A stretch of 64,000 nt of DNA from Paenibacillus pinisoli. Lineage in GTDB: Bacteria; Bacillota; Bacilli; Paenibacillales; Paenibacillaceae. Positions 42,325 to 51,050 of this stretch are shown here, piece by piece (within the stretch, counting starts at the first letter, position 1; each line of letters starts with the position of its first letter). Both the position numbers and the translations under genes were made by a program. Below the pieces are notes generated by a model, which made no database searches, was not told where the DNA came from, and saw only the letters and a list, made by a program, of their open reading frames with translations. The stretch is taken from contig NZ_QXQB01000002.1 in NCBI RefSeq assembly GCF_003605435.1, positions 558,001 to 622,000 on the forward strand, read 5' to 3'.

Positions 42325-43908
42325 CTACCTAATAAACCTTAACAGTTCGCTAACAAGCGGAGGCAATACCGATATATGCCCCTCACCGTCGAACCTCCGG
42401 TATTGCACCTTGAACTGCTCTCCCGCATAGGGGAGCATTCCCTCATATAACCGTTCCGCATCGGCTACCATGGACGGCTTCTCGTCCGATCCGATACCGA
42501 TCAGAAGCGATGCCGCGATTTCTCCCCTTCGCAGCTTATCCTCTACCTTCGGCCATCTCTTCAGCAGATCATGCCCCTTCCACCAGATGGAGGGACTGCC
42601 TGCAATATAGGACTGGTAGGACTCTGGGCGGCTGAAAAGCGTATGAAGTGCGAAGAAGCCGCCCAAGGAATGGCCGAACAGCGCCTGGCGCTTGCGGTTA
42701 ATCCGCACCAAGCCTTCAATGGCAGGCTTCAGCTCATCCTCAATAAAGTCCGAGAATGCTTCCGCCCCGCCTACCTCCGGCCACGCGGAGCCGTCCGGCC
42801 TGGCAGGCAGCTCGGATTGGCTGGCCGCTATCGTATAATCATAAAATCTCGGACCCGACACGATCGGTTCATCTGAATCGTAACCAATCGCTACAATGAC
42901 TTGGGGCTCCATTCCATGAGGCTTGCGCCCTTGCAGCCTCATCGCCTCCGCAAGCGTGCCGAATGTGGCATTCCCGTCCAGAGAGTACAAGACGGAATAG
43001 CCCTCCTCCGGAGGTGCCGTCTTGGGCTGCCACACCATAATCCGATATTCCCTTCCCGTCTTCCGCGAGCGTATGGCGAATCGGCGGGTGCCCGGAATGC
43101 TGTATTCCGCCCCCTCTTGCGGCATGGGGACAAGCGGCGCCTCAAGCTGCGAAGGAGTCTCTTGTTCCGCTTGGGATGGGTACAGCCAAGCCAGCGACCG
43201 GAGCAGATGCTCCGACATGTAGAAGCTGTCATGGGTTCCGCCCTCCCTCAGCTCGAAGCACAGTTGCCCCGCCGGAAAGCCCTTCTCCACAAGCTGCTTC
43301 GACGCTTCGATGGTATAGGGAACCATATGCATCTGAATGCTGGTCTTATAGATGCCTTCGCAATCGCCAACCGACATATAAATTCGCAGCGAATCCGGCA
43401 GCGCGGGCTGCTCCTGAATGAAGGGCAGCACGCCCTCGAACCAGAATGAGGCTGAAAGCAGACCCAGCCTGCCGAACACGTCAGCCCGCCAATAGCCTGC
43501 AAATAACGAGATGAGCCCGCCGAAGGAGCCTCCTATGATGGCAGTATGCTCCGCTTCCGGCTTCGTGCGATATCGCTCGTCAATATAAGGCTTTAACCGT
43601 CCTGCAAGCTCATCCACATACTGGCGCCCCTTGCCGCCGAATGGAGGAAAGCCCTCCAGCAGCGGAGGAGCAGGCCAAGGCGTATATTCCTCATTCCGGT
43701 TATGCGGCTTCACCCCGACGAACAGAATTTCTTCCAGCTTCCCTTGAGCCGCCAGATGGTCGAGCTGATTGGATACCATCTCGAACAGCTCTCCCCCGTC
43801 CTGAACGTAAGCAACGGGGAACCTTCTGTCCGGCTGCCGATGGTATGAGGGCGGAAGATAGACGAGCATCTCGCGTCCCAATGCCTCGATACGCTCAAAA
43901 TGAATCAT
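42325..43908 (-). CDS. Two-domain alpha/beta-hydrolase esterase, probably siderophore hydrolase
   Basis: The protein is 527 residues, about twice the length of a BesA/IroE-type esterase. Domain 1 (1-245) has nucleophile elbow 'IGGSFGG' (Ser128) and catalytic His in 'GGTHDSF' (His226). Domain 2 (265-527) has 'FGHSLGG' (Ser414), 'SPSIWW' and His in 'GEGHIS'. Both active sites look complete. The second domain resembles BesA, the bacillibactin trilactone hydrolase; the first resembles Fes/enterochelin-esterase-like proteins. It is the last gene of a siderophore-uptake operon (19 bases after a FecCD permease), so it probably opens imported ferri-siderophore esters to release iron. Confidence 0.88.
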   Translation of the reverse strand: MIHFERIEALGREMLVYLPPSYHRQPDRRFPVAYVQDGGELFEMVSNQLDHLAAQGKLEEILFVGVKPHNRNEEYTPWPAPPLLEGFPPFGGKGRQYVDELAGRLKPYIDERYRTKPEAEHTAIIGGSFGGLISLFAGYWRADVFGRLGLLSASFWFEGVLPFIQEQPALPDSLRIYMSVGDCEGIYKTSIQMHMVPYTIEASKQLVEKGFPAGQLCFELREGGTHDSFYMSEHLLRSLAWLYPSQAEQETPSQLEAPLVPMPQEGAEYSIPGTRRFAIRSRKTGREYRIMVWQPKTAPPEEGYSVLYSLDGNATFGTLAEAMRLQGRKPHGMEPQVIVAIGYDSDEPIVSGPRFYDYTIAASQSELPARPDGSAWPEVGGAEAFSDFIEDELKPAIEGLVRINRKRQALFGHSLGGFFALHTLFSRPESYQSYIAGSPSIWWKGHDLLKRWPKVEDKLRRGEIAASLLIGIGSDEKPSMVADAERLYEGMLPYAGEQFKVQYRRFDGEGHISVLPPLVSELLRFIR

Positions 43909-43927
43909 ATCGCTTCCCTCCTTCTCT

Positions 43928-44956
43928 CTAGCTTCTTGAACGGATTAACAAGTAGACGAAATACGGCACTCCGATAACCGAGATGACAATGCCGACTGCC
44001 AGCTCGGCGGGAGCAAATACCGTCTTCCCGATAAAGTCGCCGACAACGACCATAGCCGCTCCGATCAACCCGCTGACCGGAACGATCGAACGATGCTTTA
44101 GGCCGACCAGACGCCGCGCGATATGGGGCGCAATCAAGCCTACAAATCCGACGCTGCCGGATACGGCGACGCTTGCGCTGACCAGACCGATGCTGCAGGC
44201 AAGCAGCACATTTTTCTCCCGCTCGACTGGAACGCCAAGGCCCGTCGCATTGTATTCGCCCAGTTGGAGCAAATCAAGCGTACGCGCCCTCCACCACAAC
44301 ACTGGCGGAATCAAGATCAGCCAAGGCAGCATCGTGGAGACAAACTTCCAATTCGCGCTATAGATGCTTCCCGCCAGCCAGACGGTGGCCATCTCAAAAT
44401 CATTCGGGTTCATCTTGAGCGACACGTACATCGTAATGGCGCCGAATCCCGAGGATATGGCGATCCCGACCAGAATGAACCGTTGCGGGTCCAGCCTGCC
44501 CTGCTGGCGGGCGAACATATAGATCAGCATTGTAGCCAGTAAGCCGCCGATTAGTCCGAACATAGGCATCATCATAACTGCAGACCATCCCGTCGACTTA
44601 ATCGTCCCCTGGAAAAAGAACATGAACAGCACCACAGCCATTCCTGCACCCGCATTAATGCCCAAGATGCCAGGATCGGCAAGTCCGTTGCGCATTACGC
44701 CTTGAATGACAGACCCGGCCATGCCAAGGGCAAAGCCTACCAATATCGCAAGAACGATCCGGGGCAGCCTGAAGGTAAAGATAACGAGATCATGCTCGCG
44801 GCTGGATTCCCCGATTCGCAGCAGCGTCTTCACCACTTCTGCCACCGACATGTCGAACATGCCGTTCGTGAGGCTCAAGTAAGCGCCAAAGGCAATAATG
44901 GCGACAGCTGATACGGCAACCAGCCAAAAACGTGCCGGCGACTGCAGCTTAGACAT
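43928..44956 (-). CDS. FecCD-family siderophore ABC permease (second)
   Basis: This integral membrane permease has 342 residues and about ten predicted segments. FecCD features are 'RLPRIVLAILVGFALGMAGSVIQGVMRN', in parts, 'ADPGILGINAGAG' and 'GFVGLIAPHIARRLVG'. It overlaps the preceding permease gene by eight bases. It would pair with that permease in a ferric-siderophore importer. No ATPase is encoded here, so a shared FhuC/YusV-type ATPase is expected elsewhere. Confidence 0.95.
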   Translation of the reverse strand: MSKLQSPARFWLVAVSAVAIIAFGAYLSLTNGMFDMSVAEVVKTLLRIGESSREHDLVIFTFRLPRIVLAILVGFALGMAGSVIQGVMRNGLADPGILGINAGAGMAVVLFMFFFQGTIKSTGWSAVMMMPMFGLIGGLLATMLIYMFARQQGRLDPQRFILVGIAISSGFGAITMYVSLKMNPNDFEMATVWLAGSIYSANWKFVSTMLPWLILIPPVLWWRARTLDLLQLGEYNATGLGVPVEREKNVLLACSIGLVSASVAVSGSVGFVGLIAPHIARRLVGLKHRSIVPVSGLIGAAMVVVGDFIGKTVFAPAELAVGIVISVIGVPYFVYLLIRSRS

Positions 44957-45956
44957 GCTTGCCGCCCCCTCTCGACTTGATCAGATAGAGAAAGAACGGT
45001 ACGCCGAACAGCGCCGTCACCACGCCGATTGGCGTCTCGAAGGGCTGGTTGATGAACCGGGACAAGACGTCGCAAAGCGCCAGGAACAACGCGCCAAGCA
45101 CGCCCGACACCGGGATAATCCAGCGGTAATCGACACCGGTCAGAAATCTTGCGATATGCGGAATGATGAGACCGACGAACGCGATCTTGCCCGCGAGCGC
45201 CACCGCCACACCGGTAAGGATGACCACCGATAAGATCGCAAGGCCTTTGACAAGCGCCGTACGCTGTCCGAGCCCGGCTGATACGTCGTCGCCGAGCGAC
45301 ATGACCGTAATGGAGCGAGACAAGCCTATCGCCAGCGCCAGCCCGACGACCGCGAACGGAACAGCCAGCTTGATCAGCTCCGGGTCCATCTGATGGAGCC
45401 GCGCATTATACCAGAAGCTGAGCCCTTGCGAGATTTGAAAATAACTGGACATTACAGCTGAGAGCCCGCTCAGAAAGGTCCCGATAATAGTGCCCAATAT
45501 GGCCAGCTTGACGGGCGACGTGCCGCCCGGGATAAGCCAGGCAATGCCAAAGACGATGCCCGCGCCAATAGCCGAGCCGATCATCGAGAAGGCAATCAGG
45601 CTGACCGGTCCGCCGCTAGGCACAAAAATCATAGCGATCGTGACAAGGAATACCGAGCCGTCGGAGACGCCCATAATGGAGGGCGAAGCCAAATAATTGC
45701 GCGTCATGCCTTGCATCAAAGCACCGGACACAGCAAGGAAAGCCCCGATCAGCAGCGCTCCGGCCGCCCTGGGAAGCCGGGAAACCTGAATGATTTGATG
45801 ATCGACACTGTCCGGGTCAAACCGGAAGATCGCATCCCATATCGTCTCTGCGGAGATGCTCTTGGTGCCGAATGATATAGATAAGCAGATCATGAATATA
45901 GCGGCTGCCGGCGACATCAAGAGGATGACAACCGGCAGCGAACGTTTGTGTCGCAT
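44949..45956 (-). CDS. FecCD-family siderophore ABC permease (first)
   Basis: The permease has 335 residues and the same family features: 'RLPRAAGALLIGAFLAVSGALMQGM', in parts, 'ASPSIMGVSDGS' and 'AFVGLIIPHIARFLTG'. It follows the binding lipoprotein gene by 41 bases. The ribosome site (AAGGCG) is weaker than its neighbours'. Confidence 0.95.
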   Translation of the reverse strand: MRHKRSLPVVILLMSPAAAIFMICLSISFGTKSISAETIWDAIFRFDPDSVDHQIIQVSRLPRAAGALLIGAFLAVSGALMQGMTRNYLASPSIMGVSDGSVFLVTIAMIFVPSGGPVSLIAFSMIGSAIGAGIVFGIAWLIPGGTSPVKLAILGTIIGTFLSGLSAVMSSYFQISQGLSFWYNARLHQMDPELIKLAVPFAVVGLALAIGLSRSITVMSLGDDVSAGLGQRTALVKGLAILSVVILTGVAVALAGKIAFVGLIIPHIARFLTGVDYRWIIPVSGVLGALFLALCDVLSRFINQPFETPIGVVTALFGVPFFLYLIKSRGGGKHV

Positions 45957-45997
45957 ATTAACACGCCTTATAGATTATTGATGGAGAGAGTCCGGGG

Positions 45998-47023
45998 CTA
46001 GCCTTTCAGCTTTTCAACCGCAGCCTTCAGGAACTCGATCTTGCTGAATGCCGTGCCGCCTTGCGCAAGCGGATCTATCACGTTCACGAATGCTTTGCCG
46101 TTCTTGAATGCAGCAGCGTTCTTCATAATCGGGTTGTTCTGAAGATCTTCCAGCGCATTCGGAGTATCCTTGTTCTCGTCAGGCGAGAATTGGAGGAACA
46201 GATAGTCCGGGTTCATCTCGGCAAACTTCTCCACGGACAGCGCTTCCTGCGCCTTCGCTGCCGCAATCTCCGCCGGAACCGACAGGCCTAGCTCTTGATA
46301 CAGAATCGGGTTGAAATAGACATTCTCCGGATAGACATACATTTGGCCGCCGCGAAGACGGACAACAACAACCTTCTTATCCTTCAGGCTGTCGCCCGTC
46401 TCAAGCTTGGCTGCTTCAAGATCCGCTTTATATTTGCTGATTTCCTCCTCAGCCTGTGCCTGCTTGCCGCTAAGCTCGCCCAGCAGCTTCAGATTCGCTT
46501 CCCAGTTTGTAGACACGTGGGAGTAGAGAATGGTCGGTGCGATCGCCGCCAGCTTCTCCGCCGCTTCCGGAGGGAACTTCGTCGAGCCGAGAATGACATC
46601 CGGCTTCAGCGATAGAATCGCTTCGTAGTTAGGCTCTGTTTTCTCCCCGACAGATACCGCATTCTTCGTAATCGACTCGAACAGCGGCGGGAATACGCCC
46701 GAGAAGCTGATGGCGCCTACGGGGTTCACATCAAGCACGATGGAATCTTCCATCGCTTCTACCGCACCGGCAATGACGATACGCTCCACCTTAACCGGCA
46801 ATTCATATTCCTGGTCCAGATACGTAATGGTCCGTGTGCCGGACTCCTCTTCCTTGGCCGGCTCTTCGCCTGCCGTTCCGTTATTGCCCGCTGCCTTGTT
46901 TTGTTCTGTCTGGGCAGCTCCCCCTTGTCCGTTCGCCGGCTTATCCTCTTTATTGCCTCCGCACGCTGTCATAATCGCCGCCATCGCCACGATCAGCAGA
47001 ACGCCCCAAATCGCTTTCTTCAT
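45998..47023 (-). CDS. Iron-siderophore ABC transporter binding lipoprotein
   Basis: The class III binding protein has 341 residues. The signal peptide ends in lipobox 'MTAC' (Cys21), followed by an Asn/Gly/Glu-rich tether to about residue 60. The mature domain has 'RIVIAGAVEAMEDSIVLDV', 'ILSLKPDVILGS' and 'ATFSKIEFLKAAVEKL'-like segments of the FecB/FhuD fold. A nearly perfect Fur box lies 35 bases upstream of the start. First gene of the binding protein-permease-permease-esterase operon. Confidence 0.94.
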   Translation of the reverse strand: MKKAIWGVLLIVAMAAIMTACGGNKEDKPANGQGGAAQTEQNKAAGNNGTAGEEPAKEEESGTRTITYLDQEYELPVKVERIVIAGAVEAMEDSIVLDVNPVGAISFSGVFPPLFESITKNAVSVGEKTEPNYEAILSLKPDVILGSTKFPPEAAEKLAAIAPTILYSHVSTNWEANLKLLGELSGKQAQAEEEISKYKADLEAAKLETGDSLKDKKVVVVRLRGGQMYVYPENVYFNPILYQELGLSVPAEIAAAKAQEALSVEKFAEMNPDYLFLQFSPDENKDTPNALEDLQNNPIMKNAAAFKNGKAFVNVIDPLAQGGTAFSKIEFLKAAVEKLKG

Positions 47024-47057
47024 CGTACTGTATTGCTCCTCTCTTTTTCTCTCTAAT

Positions 47058-47072
47058 TGATAATGAATATCA
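47058..47072. promoter_or_regulatory. Fur box of the siderophore uptake operon
   Basis: TGATAAT-G-AATATCA matches the 7-1-7 Fur consensus at 13 of 14 fixed positions. It lies between the AraC-type regulator gene and the binding-protein start, so the transporter operon has its own iron-responsive promoter. Confidence 0.85.
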
Positions 47073-47126
47073 TTAGCAATTATAGGGTAAGAGCTTTCGC
47101 ATTGCCATGGACATTATCCAGTTCCG

Positions 47127-48788
47127 TTATGGACGATTTCCTGTCAGCAATGACGCCATGTCCTCCAGCATGCGCTCCATCGCAAGCGGACTGTATTCCC
47201 GCCAAGGGTTCGACTCGATTTGGTGCAGCTGCCTGTTAACCACATGGGGCAGCGACATCCAGTCGGTAGAATGCTTGATGGCGGCCCAGTTCTCCAACGT
47301 CTCTGAGTCCTGGCGGACAAGCAGCAGCACCAAGTCTGCCTCCATGCCAGCCAGTTGCTGCAGTGTCAGCGGGAAGTTCTGCTGGGGCTCCACGCTAGCC
47401 TCAGCCGGGATCAATCCAAGCTCGTCATACAAAGCATTGTGGAGGCAGAAAGTATTGTGTATATAAAGCTGATTCTTCAGCAGCTTCAGTGTCAGCACAC
47501 GAGATGGCAGCGGCTTCGCATGAGCCTCGATATGCTCACGCAGCGACAACGACTTCTCATCGAACTGGCTTAGCCACCGCTGTGCTTCCTCTTCCTCGCC
47601 AAGCCTTTCTGCCAGCCGAATCAGCTTCTCGCGCCAGCCAAGCCTGTCCTCTGGCATCACGAATAGGGGAGCAATAGCCGACAGTCTGTCCCGCTCCCAC
47701 TGCTCCAAATCGTGATTGCACACAATCAGCTCAGGAGGGGCGCTCTCCAGCATCGCGATATTGGACTCCTTATACACATTCTGGCGGTAAGCATCCAGAT
47801 GAACAGGGATATCAGCGCCGTAACGGTCGTAATAATACCGGCTCCACTTCAGATGGAGCGGCGCTGCGAACGGAACGATGCCAAGCGCAAGCAAATAGCC
47901 GGTTAGCGACGTCGAGCCGTAAGCGGCGATTTTGCGTCCCCGCTTCTTCATATAGGCGGATGGAGACATGCCCGCATGCTGCTTGAACTTGCGGCTGAAA
48001 TAAAATTCATCCGCGTAGCCCACCTCATGCGCGATATCGCGGAGCAGTCGGTCCGAGCGAAGCATAAGCATTTTGGCATGTTTAATCCTTACGCCCGCCA
48101 CATAATCCATAGCGCTCACGCCGTACGTTTTTTTGAAGACGTCTACAAAATATTTGGGACTAAGCTCCGCAATTGCCGCCAGGCGCTCAATAACAAGCTC
48201 TCCGTTGTAGTGGGCGTCAATATAGGTCCGCACGCGCTCCAGCGCTCCGCGGGTGCCCGACTGCCGCTCCTTCCTGCCCGCAGCCATGAGCTCGTACAAG
48301 AGCCCCTCGCAATCCAGCCGGGCACGCCAAAGCTGCATGGGCTCTCCGGATGCAAAGTGCTCCAGAATGGACCGGCTAAGCGCGGCGGCATGCCCCGGCG
48401 GGCCAATCATCCGTCCGTCCAATTGCTCGAATAGCATAGTCCTTGGACGCGGTTTACTCGGCTCTTCATCATAATGAGAACATTCCAAGCCCGCTTCCTC
48501 AAGATCCAGTCGAATCAGACAAACCGACAGCTCATCCTTCCCCCCAGCCTCCAGGCCAAAGGTGCTCTGAGGCCCGCATGCATAGACATGGTCCGGCTCC
48601 ATGTCGACGCTGCTCTGCTCTCTTCTGAGCACGCCATGTCCGCCAAGCGGTATAATTAACGTCCCGTGCGAAGTCAAATGCTGCTTGACCAGCTCATCCG
48701 CGGCCCCGGTCAACAGCTCGACCGATCTCAGCTTCACGCTGAGCTGGCTTACATCGATGCCCCATTCGGAATCATATTTCATTTTCAA
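47127..48788 (-). CDS. AraC-family regulator fused to a siderophore-binding domain (Btr-like)
   Basis: The protein is 553 residues from TTG at 48788, which is six bases after GGGGGTGG; the ATG two codons later is spaced too far. The N-terminal cupin-like region is followed by a double AraC helix-turn-helix (about 170-270; 'VGYADEFYFSRKFKQHAGMSPSAY', in parts). Residues 280-553 form a binding-protein fold without a signal peptide, as in B. subtilis Btr, which senses ferri-bacillibactin inside the cell and activates the uptake operon. A perfect Fur box overlaps the promoter region. It sits directly upstream of the transporter operon. Confidence 0.92.
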   Translation of the reverse strand: MKMKYDSEWGIDVSQLSVKLRSVELLTGAADELVKQHLTSHGTLIIPLGGHGVLRREQSSVDMEPDHVYACGPQSTFGLEAGGKDELSVCLIRLDLEEAGLECSHYDEEPSKPRPRTMLFEQLDGRMIGPPGHAAALSRSILEHFASGEPMQLWRARLDCEGLLYELMAAGRKERQSGTRGALERVRTYIDAHYNGELVIERLAAIAELSPKYFVDVFKKTYGVSAMDYVAGVRIKHAKMLMLRSDRLLRDIAHEVGYADEFYFSRKFKQHAGMSPSAYMKKRGRKIAAYGSTSLTGYLLALGIVPFAAPLHLKWSRYYYDRYGADIPVHLDAYRQNVYKESNIAMLESAPPELIVCNHDLEQWERDRLSAIAPLFVMPEDRLGWREKLIRLAERLGEEEEAQRWLSQFDEKSLSLREHIEAHAKPLPSRVLTLKLLKNQLYIHNTFCLHNALYDELGLIPAEASVEPQQNFPLTLQQLAGMEADLVLLLVRQDSETLENWAAIKHSTDWMSLPHVVNRQLHQIESNPWREYSPLAMERMLEDMASLLTGNRP

Positions 48789-48808
48789 AAAAGACCACCC
48801 CCAATAAA

Positions 48809-48828
48809 CGATAATGATTATCATTGTC
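48809..48828. promoter_or_regulatory. Fur box of the AraC-SBP regulator gene
   Basis: GATAATGATTATCATTGTC is the classic 19-bp Fur site with one or two mismatches; the 15-base core differs from the 7-1-7 consensus only in its first base. It lies 21 bases upstream of the TTG start. Confidence 0.88.
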
Positions 48829-48970
48829 GTTAATGAGTATACCAAATTCGGGACCTGATGAGAACCTTATCCGATCATAATAAGACAACGCAATCCTCCC
48901 ATGCATCCGTGGTCCCTTGCTTGCCGTCCCGCTAATCCATTAATGCTCAGGAATTCACCATAGCAACGAA

Positions 48971-49008
48971 GCAAAAAAAAAACCTCAGGCCGACAAAGGC
49001 CCGAGGCT
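48971..49008 (-). terminator. Terminator of the FAD oxidoreductase gene
   Basis: On the minus strand CCTCGGGCC pairs with GGCCTGAGG, followed by ten T. It begins eight bases after the stop. Confidence 0.85.
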
Positions 49009-49015
49009 GATTGCT

Positions 49016-50947
49016 TTATTCATATACGACGCCTACATAATGCTGCACGATATCCCGCACAAGAGAGAACGTCTCTCCGTTCGTCAGCTTATTCGGGTCG
49101 GCGATAGACTGAATCGTCTCCTCCGCCAGCCAGCCCCGCCCCTTAAGCTCGTCCAGCGCGTTATCGCGGCTTGCCTCCACTCCCGCAGCAACGGCAGCCG
49201 CATAGGCGAGATGATTTAGGGTTAGCGGCAGCTTGCCCGGCTCCTCCATCCCCTCGAGAGCCGCATAGGGGTTGCCCTTGAAGAAATCAGGATGAATCGT
49301 CTTCACCATCATCATGCTGTTGGAGAAATGTCCGGCCGTCGCTCCGGCATCCAGCTGGAACGCCTCATTAAAGTCTCCACCGAATGTCAGAAGCATGCTG
49401 ACCGCCGCGAGCAATCCCTTGTAGTGCTTATGCTTCATATAGTCAGGCTGCTTGAAGCTTGCTTGCTTCAGCTCCATCCCCTGATCAGTCAGCCGCTCGC
49501 GCAGCTCTGCAATGGCATTCTCCGACTTCGACAGCTCCCGGAAGGTTATTCCCTTCTCCGCCGCAAGCTTGACCGCGGCGCCTGCCGCTTGTCCGGTCGC
49601 CATGCCCAGCGGGATGACGCGAGCGCTGCCGTGCGGGATGCTGTCGAAGCTGGCCGCGCGCCCTACGACCAGCAATTGGTCCACTTCAAGCGGAACTAGC
49701 GTGCGGAAAGGCACGCCATACTGCTTCGGCGCTACGATAATGGCTCCCCGGTCGGCCGCATTGATTCGCTGTATGTCGACCTTATAGGAGCCGTAGGCTA
49801 TAGCGTCCCAGAAATCGCGGTTGTCCACCACATCAACCGCGGTCAGGCGGTATTCCCCTTGCATATGACGCGTCTCTCGTACATACAGCTCCGGTGCCGT
49901 TCCGGCAAACTCGACATTCTCCAGCTGCTTATAAGTCTTGCGCAAATATTCCGCAATCAGAGGTGCTTCCTTGCTGCCAATCTCCAGCGCCTCCTGCACG
50001 GAAGCCGGATCAAGCGGATCGATGTCGAAGATATGCATCGCATTGATAAGCACCGTCTCATCGTTTTCCCTGCCTACATTAAGCGCGCGGATGCCTACGC
50101 GATCCGGATTGGAAGAGACGTAATCGCGGGCCGCCTTGAATCCCCATGCGCTCATCTTGTCGATGCCCGTTCCGTCGCCGATCGTGGCGAAGGAATCCCA
50201 TACCTTCTGCGTAACCCCGCTCAGCCGGAAGACGAGCGTAACGGCCATCTGATCCTCCGGTCTCCCGAGATCGGCCCGTCCGACCGTATAAGGAACACCC
50301 GCCGCAGCCGCAATATCTCCATCCTGCGTTGCGTCGATTACGGCTGCAGCCCCGACCTGCTCGGCCTCCCCCTCTTCTGTCACGATATTCAACCCGGCTA
50401 TGCGCTTCGCTTCTCCTGAATGATGTACGATAGGCTCCATGGAGCGCACTTTCATCAATAGATCGATATTCGGCTCTGCAAGCACCATCCGGTAGAATAC
50501 ATTAGCTGCGGTATTCGTATCGAACGAGGTGCCTTCGATCTGGTCATACCATTCCTGGAAAATTCCCTTGTTCAAAAAATTATGCTTGTCCGAGAGCTTC
50601 GGCTGCTCCGGCGAATAATTGAGGTCAAGCGAATTAAGCCAGCCAATCGTCATAAGCCCGCCGAGTATATCCCGGTCGCGCCCGTCCACAAGCAGCACAG
50701 ACAACCCGTTGCGCGCTGCCGACAGCGCAGCCACGACTCCTTCCGGATCAGTGCCCGCAACAATGACATCATAGGATGGCTGAAGTTTTTTTACCGATTC
50801 AACCTTGATCAATGCTTGTCTGTGAAAGGTATTGCTAGTATCGTTTTTTTTCTGGTACAGCATCCATCCCGCCGCTCCCCCTGCCGCCAGCAGGCAGAAG
50901 ACGAGCGCAGCGACAGCCACTGTTACCTTCCTGTTTCTCCTCAGCAT
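49016..50947 (-). CDS. Membrane-anchored FAD-dependent oxidoreductase
   Basis: The protein has 643 residues. A single hydrophobic segment (about 8-31) after 'MLRRNRK' anchors it, so the catalytic part is probably outside the cytoplasm. The FAD-binding Rossmann motif 'YDVIVAGTDPEGVVAALSAA' (Asp where the second Gly-x-Gly is usual) is followed by 'VLLVDGRDRDILGGLMTIG' and, later, 'LLVVGRAASFDS' and 'VIPLGMATGQAAGAA'. This is the FAD-dependent family often found with secreted or sporulation proteins (PF12831-like). Substrate unknown. AGGAGG precedes the ATG; single-gene unit. Confidence 0.87.
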   Translation of the reverse strand: MLRRNRKVTVAVAALVFCLLAAGGAAGWMLYQKKNDTSNTFHRQALIKVESVKKLQPSYDVIVAGTDPEGVVAALSAARNGLSVLLVDGRDRDILGGLMTIGWLNSLDLNYSPEQPKLSDKHNFLNKGIFQEWYDQIEGTSFDTNTAANVFYRMVLAEPNIDLLMKVRSMEPIVHHSGEAKRIAGLNIVTEEGEAEQVGAAAVIDATQDGDIAAAAGVPYTVGRADLGRPEDQMAVTLVFRLSGVTQKVWDSFATIGDGTGIDKMSAWGFKAARDYVSSNPDRVGIRALNVGRENDETVLINAMHIFDIDPLDPASVQEALEIGSKEAPLIAEYLRKTYKQLENVEFAGTAPELYVRETRHMQGEYRLTAVDVVDNRDFWDAIAYGSYKVDIQRINAADRGAIIVAPKQYGVPFRTLVPLEVDQLLVVGRAASFDSIPHGSARVIPLGMATGQAAGAAVKLAAEKGITFRELSKSENAIAELRERLTDQGMELKQASFKQPDYMKHKHYKGLLAAVSMLLTFGGDFNEAFQLDAGATAGHFSNSMMMVKTIHPDFFKGNPYAALEGMEEPGKLPLTLNHLAYAAAVAAGVEASRDNALDELKGRGWLAEETIQSIADPNKLTNGETFSLVRDIVQHYVGVVYE

Positions 50948-51050
50948 AAAGCCTCCTTCTATAATTCCCCTTGACTAAAGTTGACCTTTCATCCAATAAT
51001 GAAACTAGGTTTTATCTGGAAAATCTACTAATTGATTAGGAGAGTTCATC

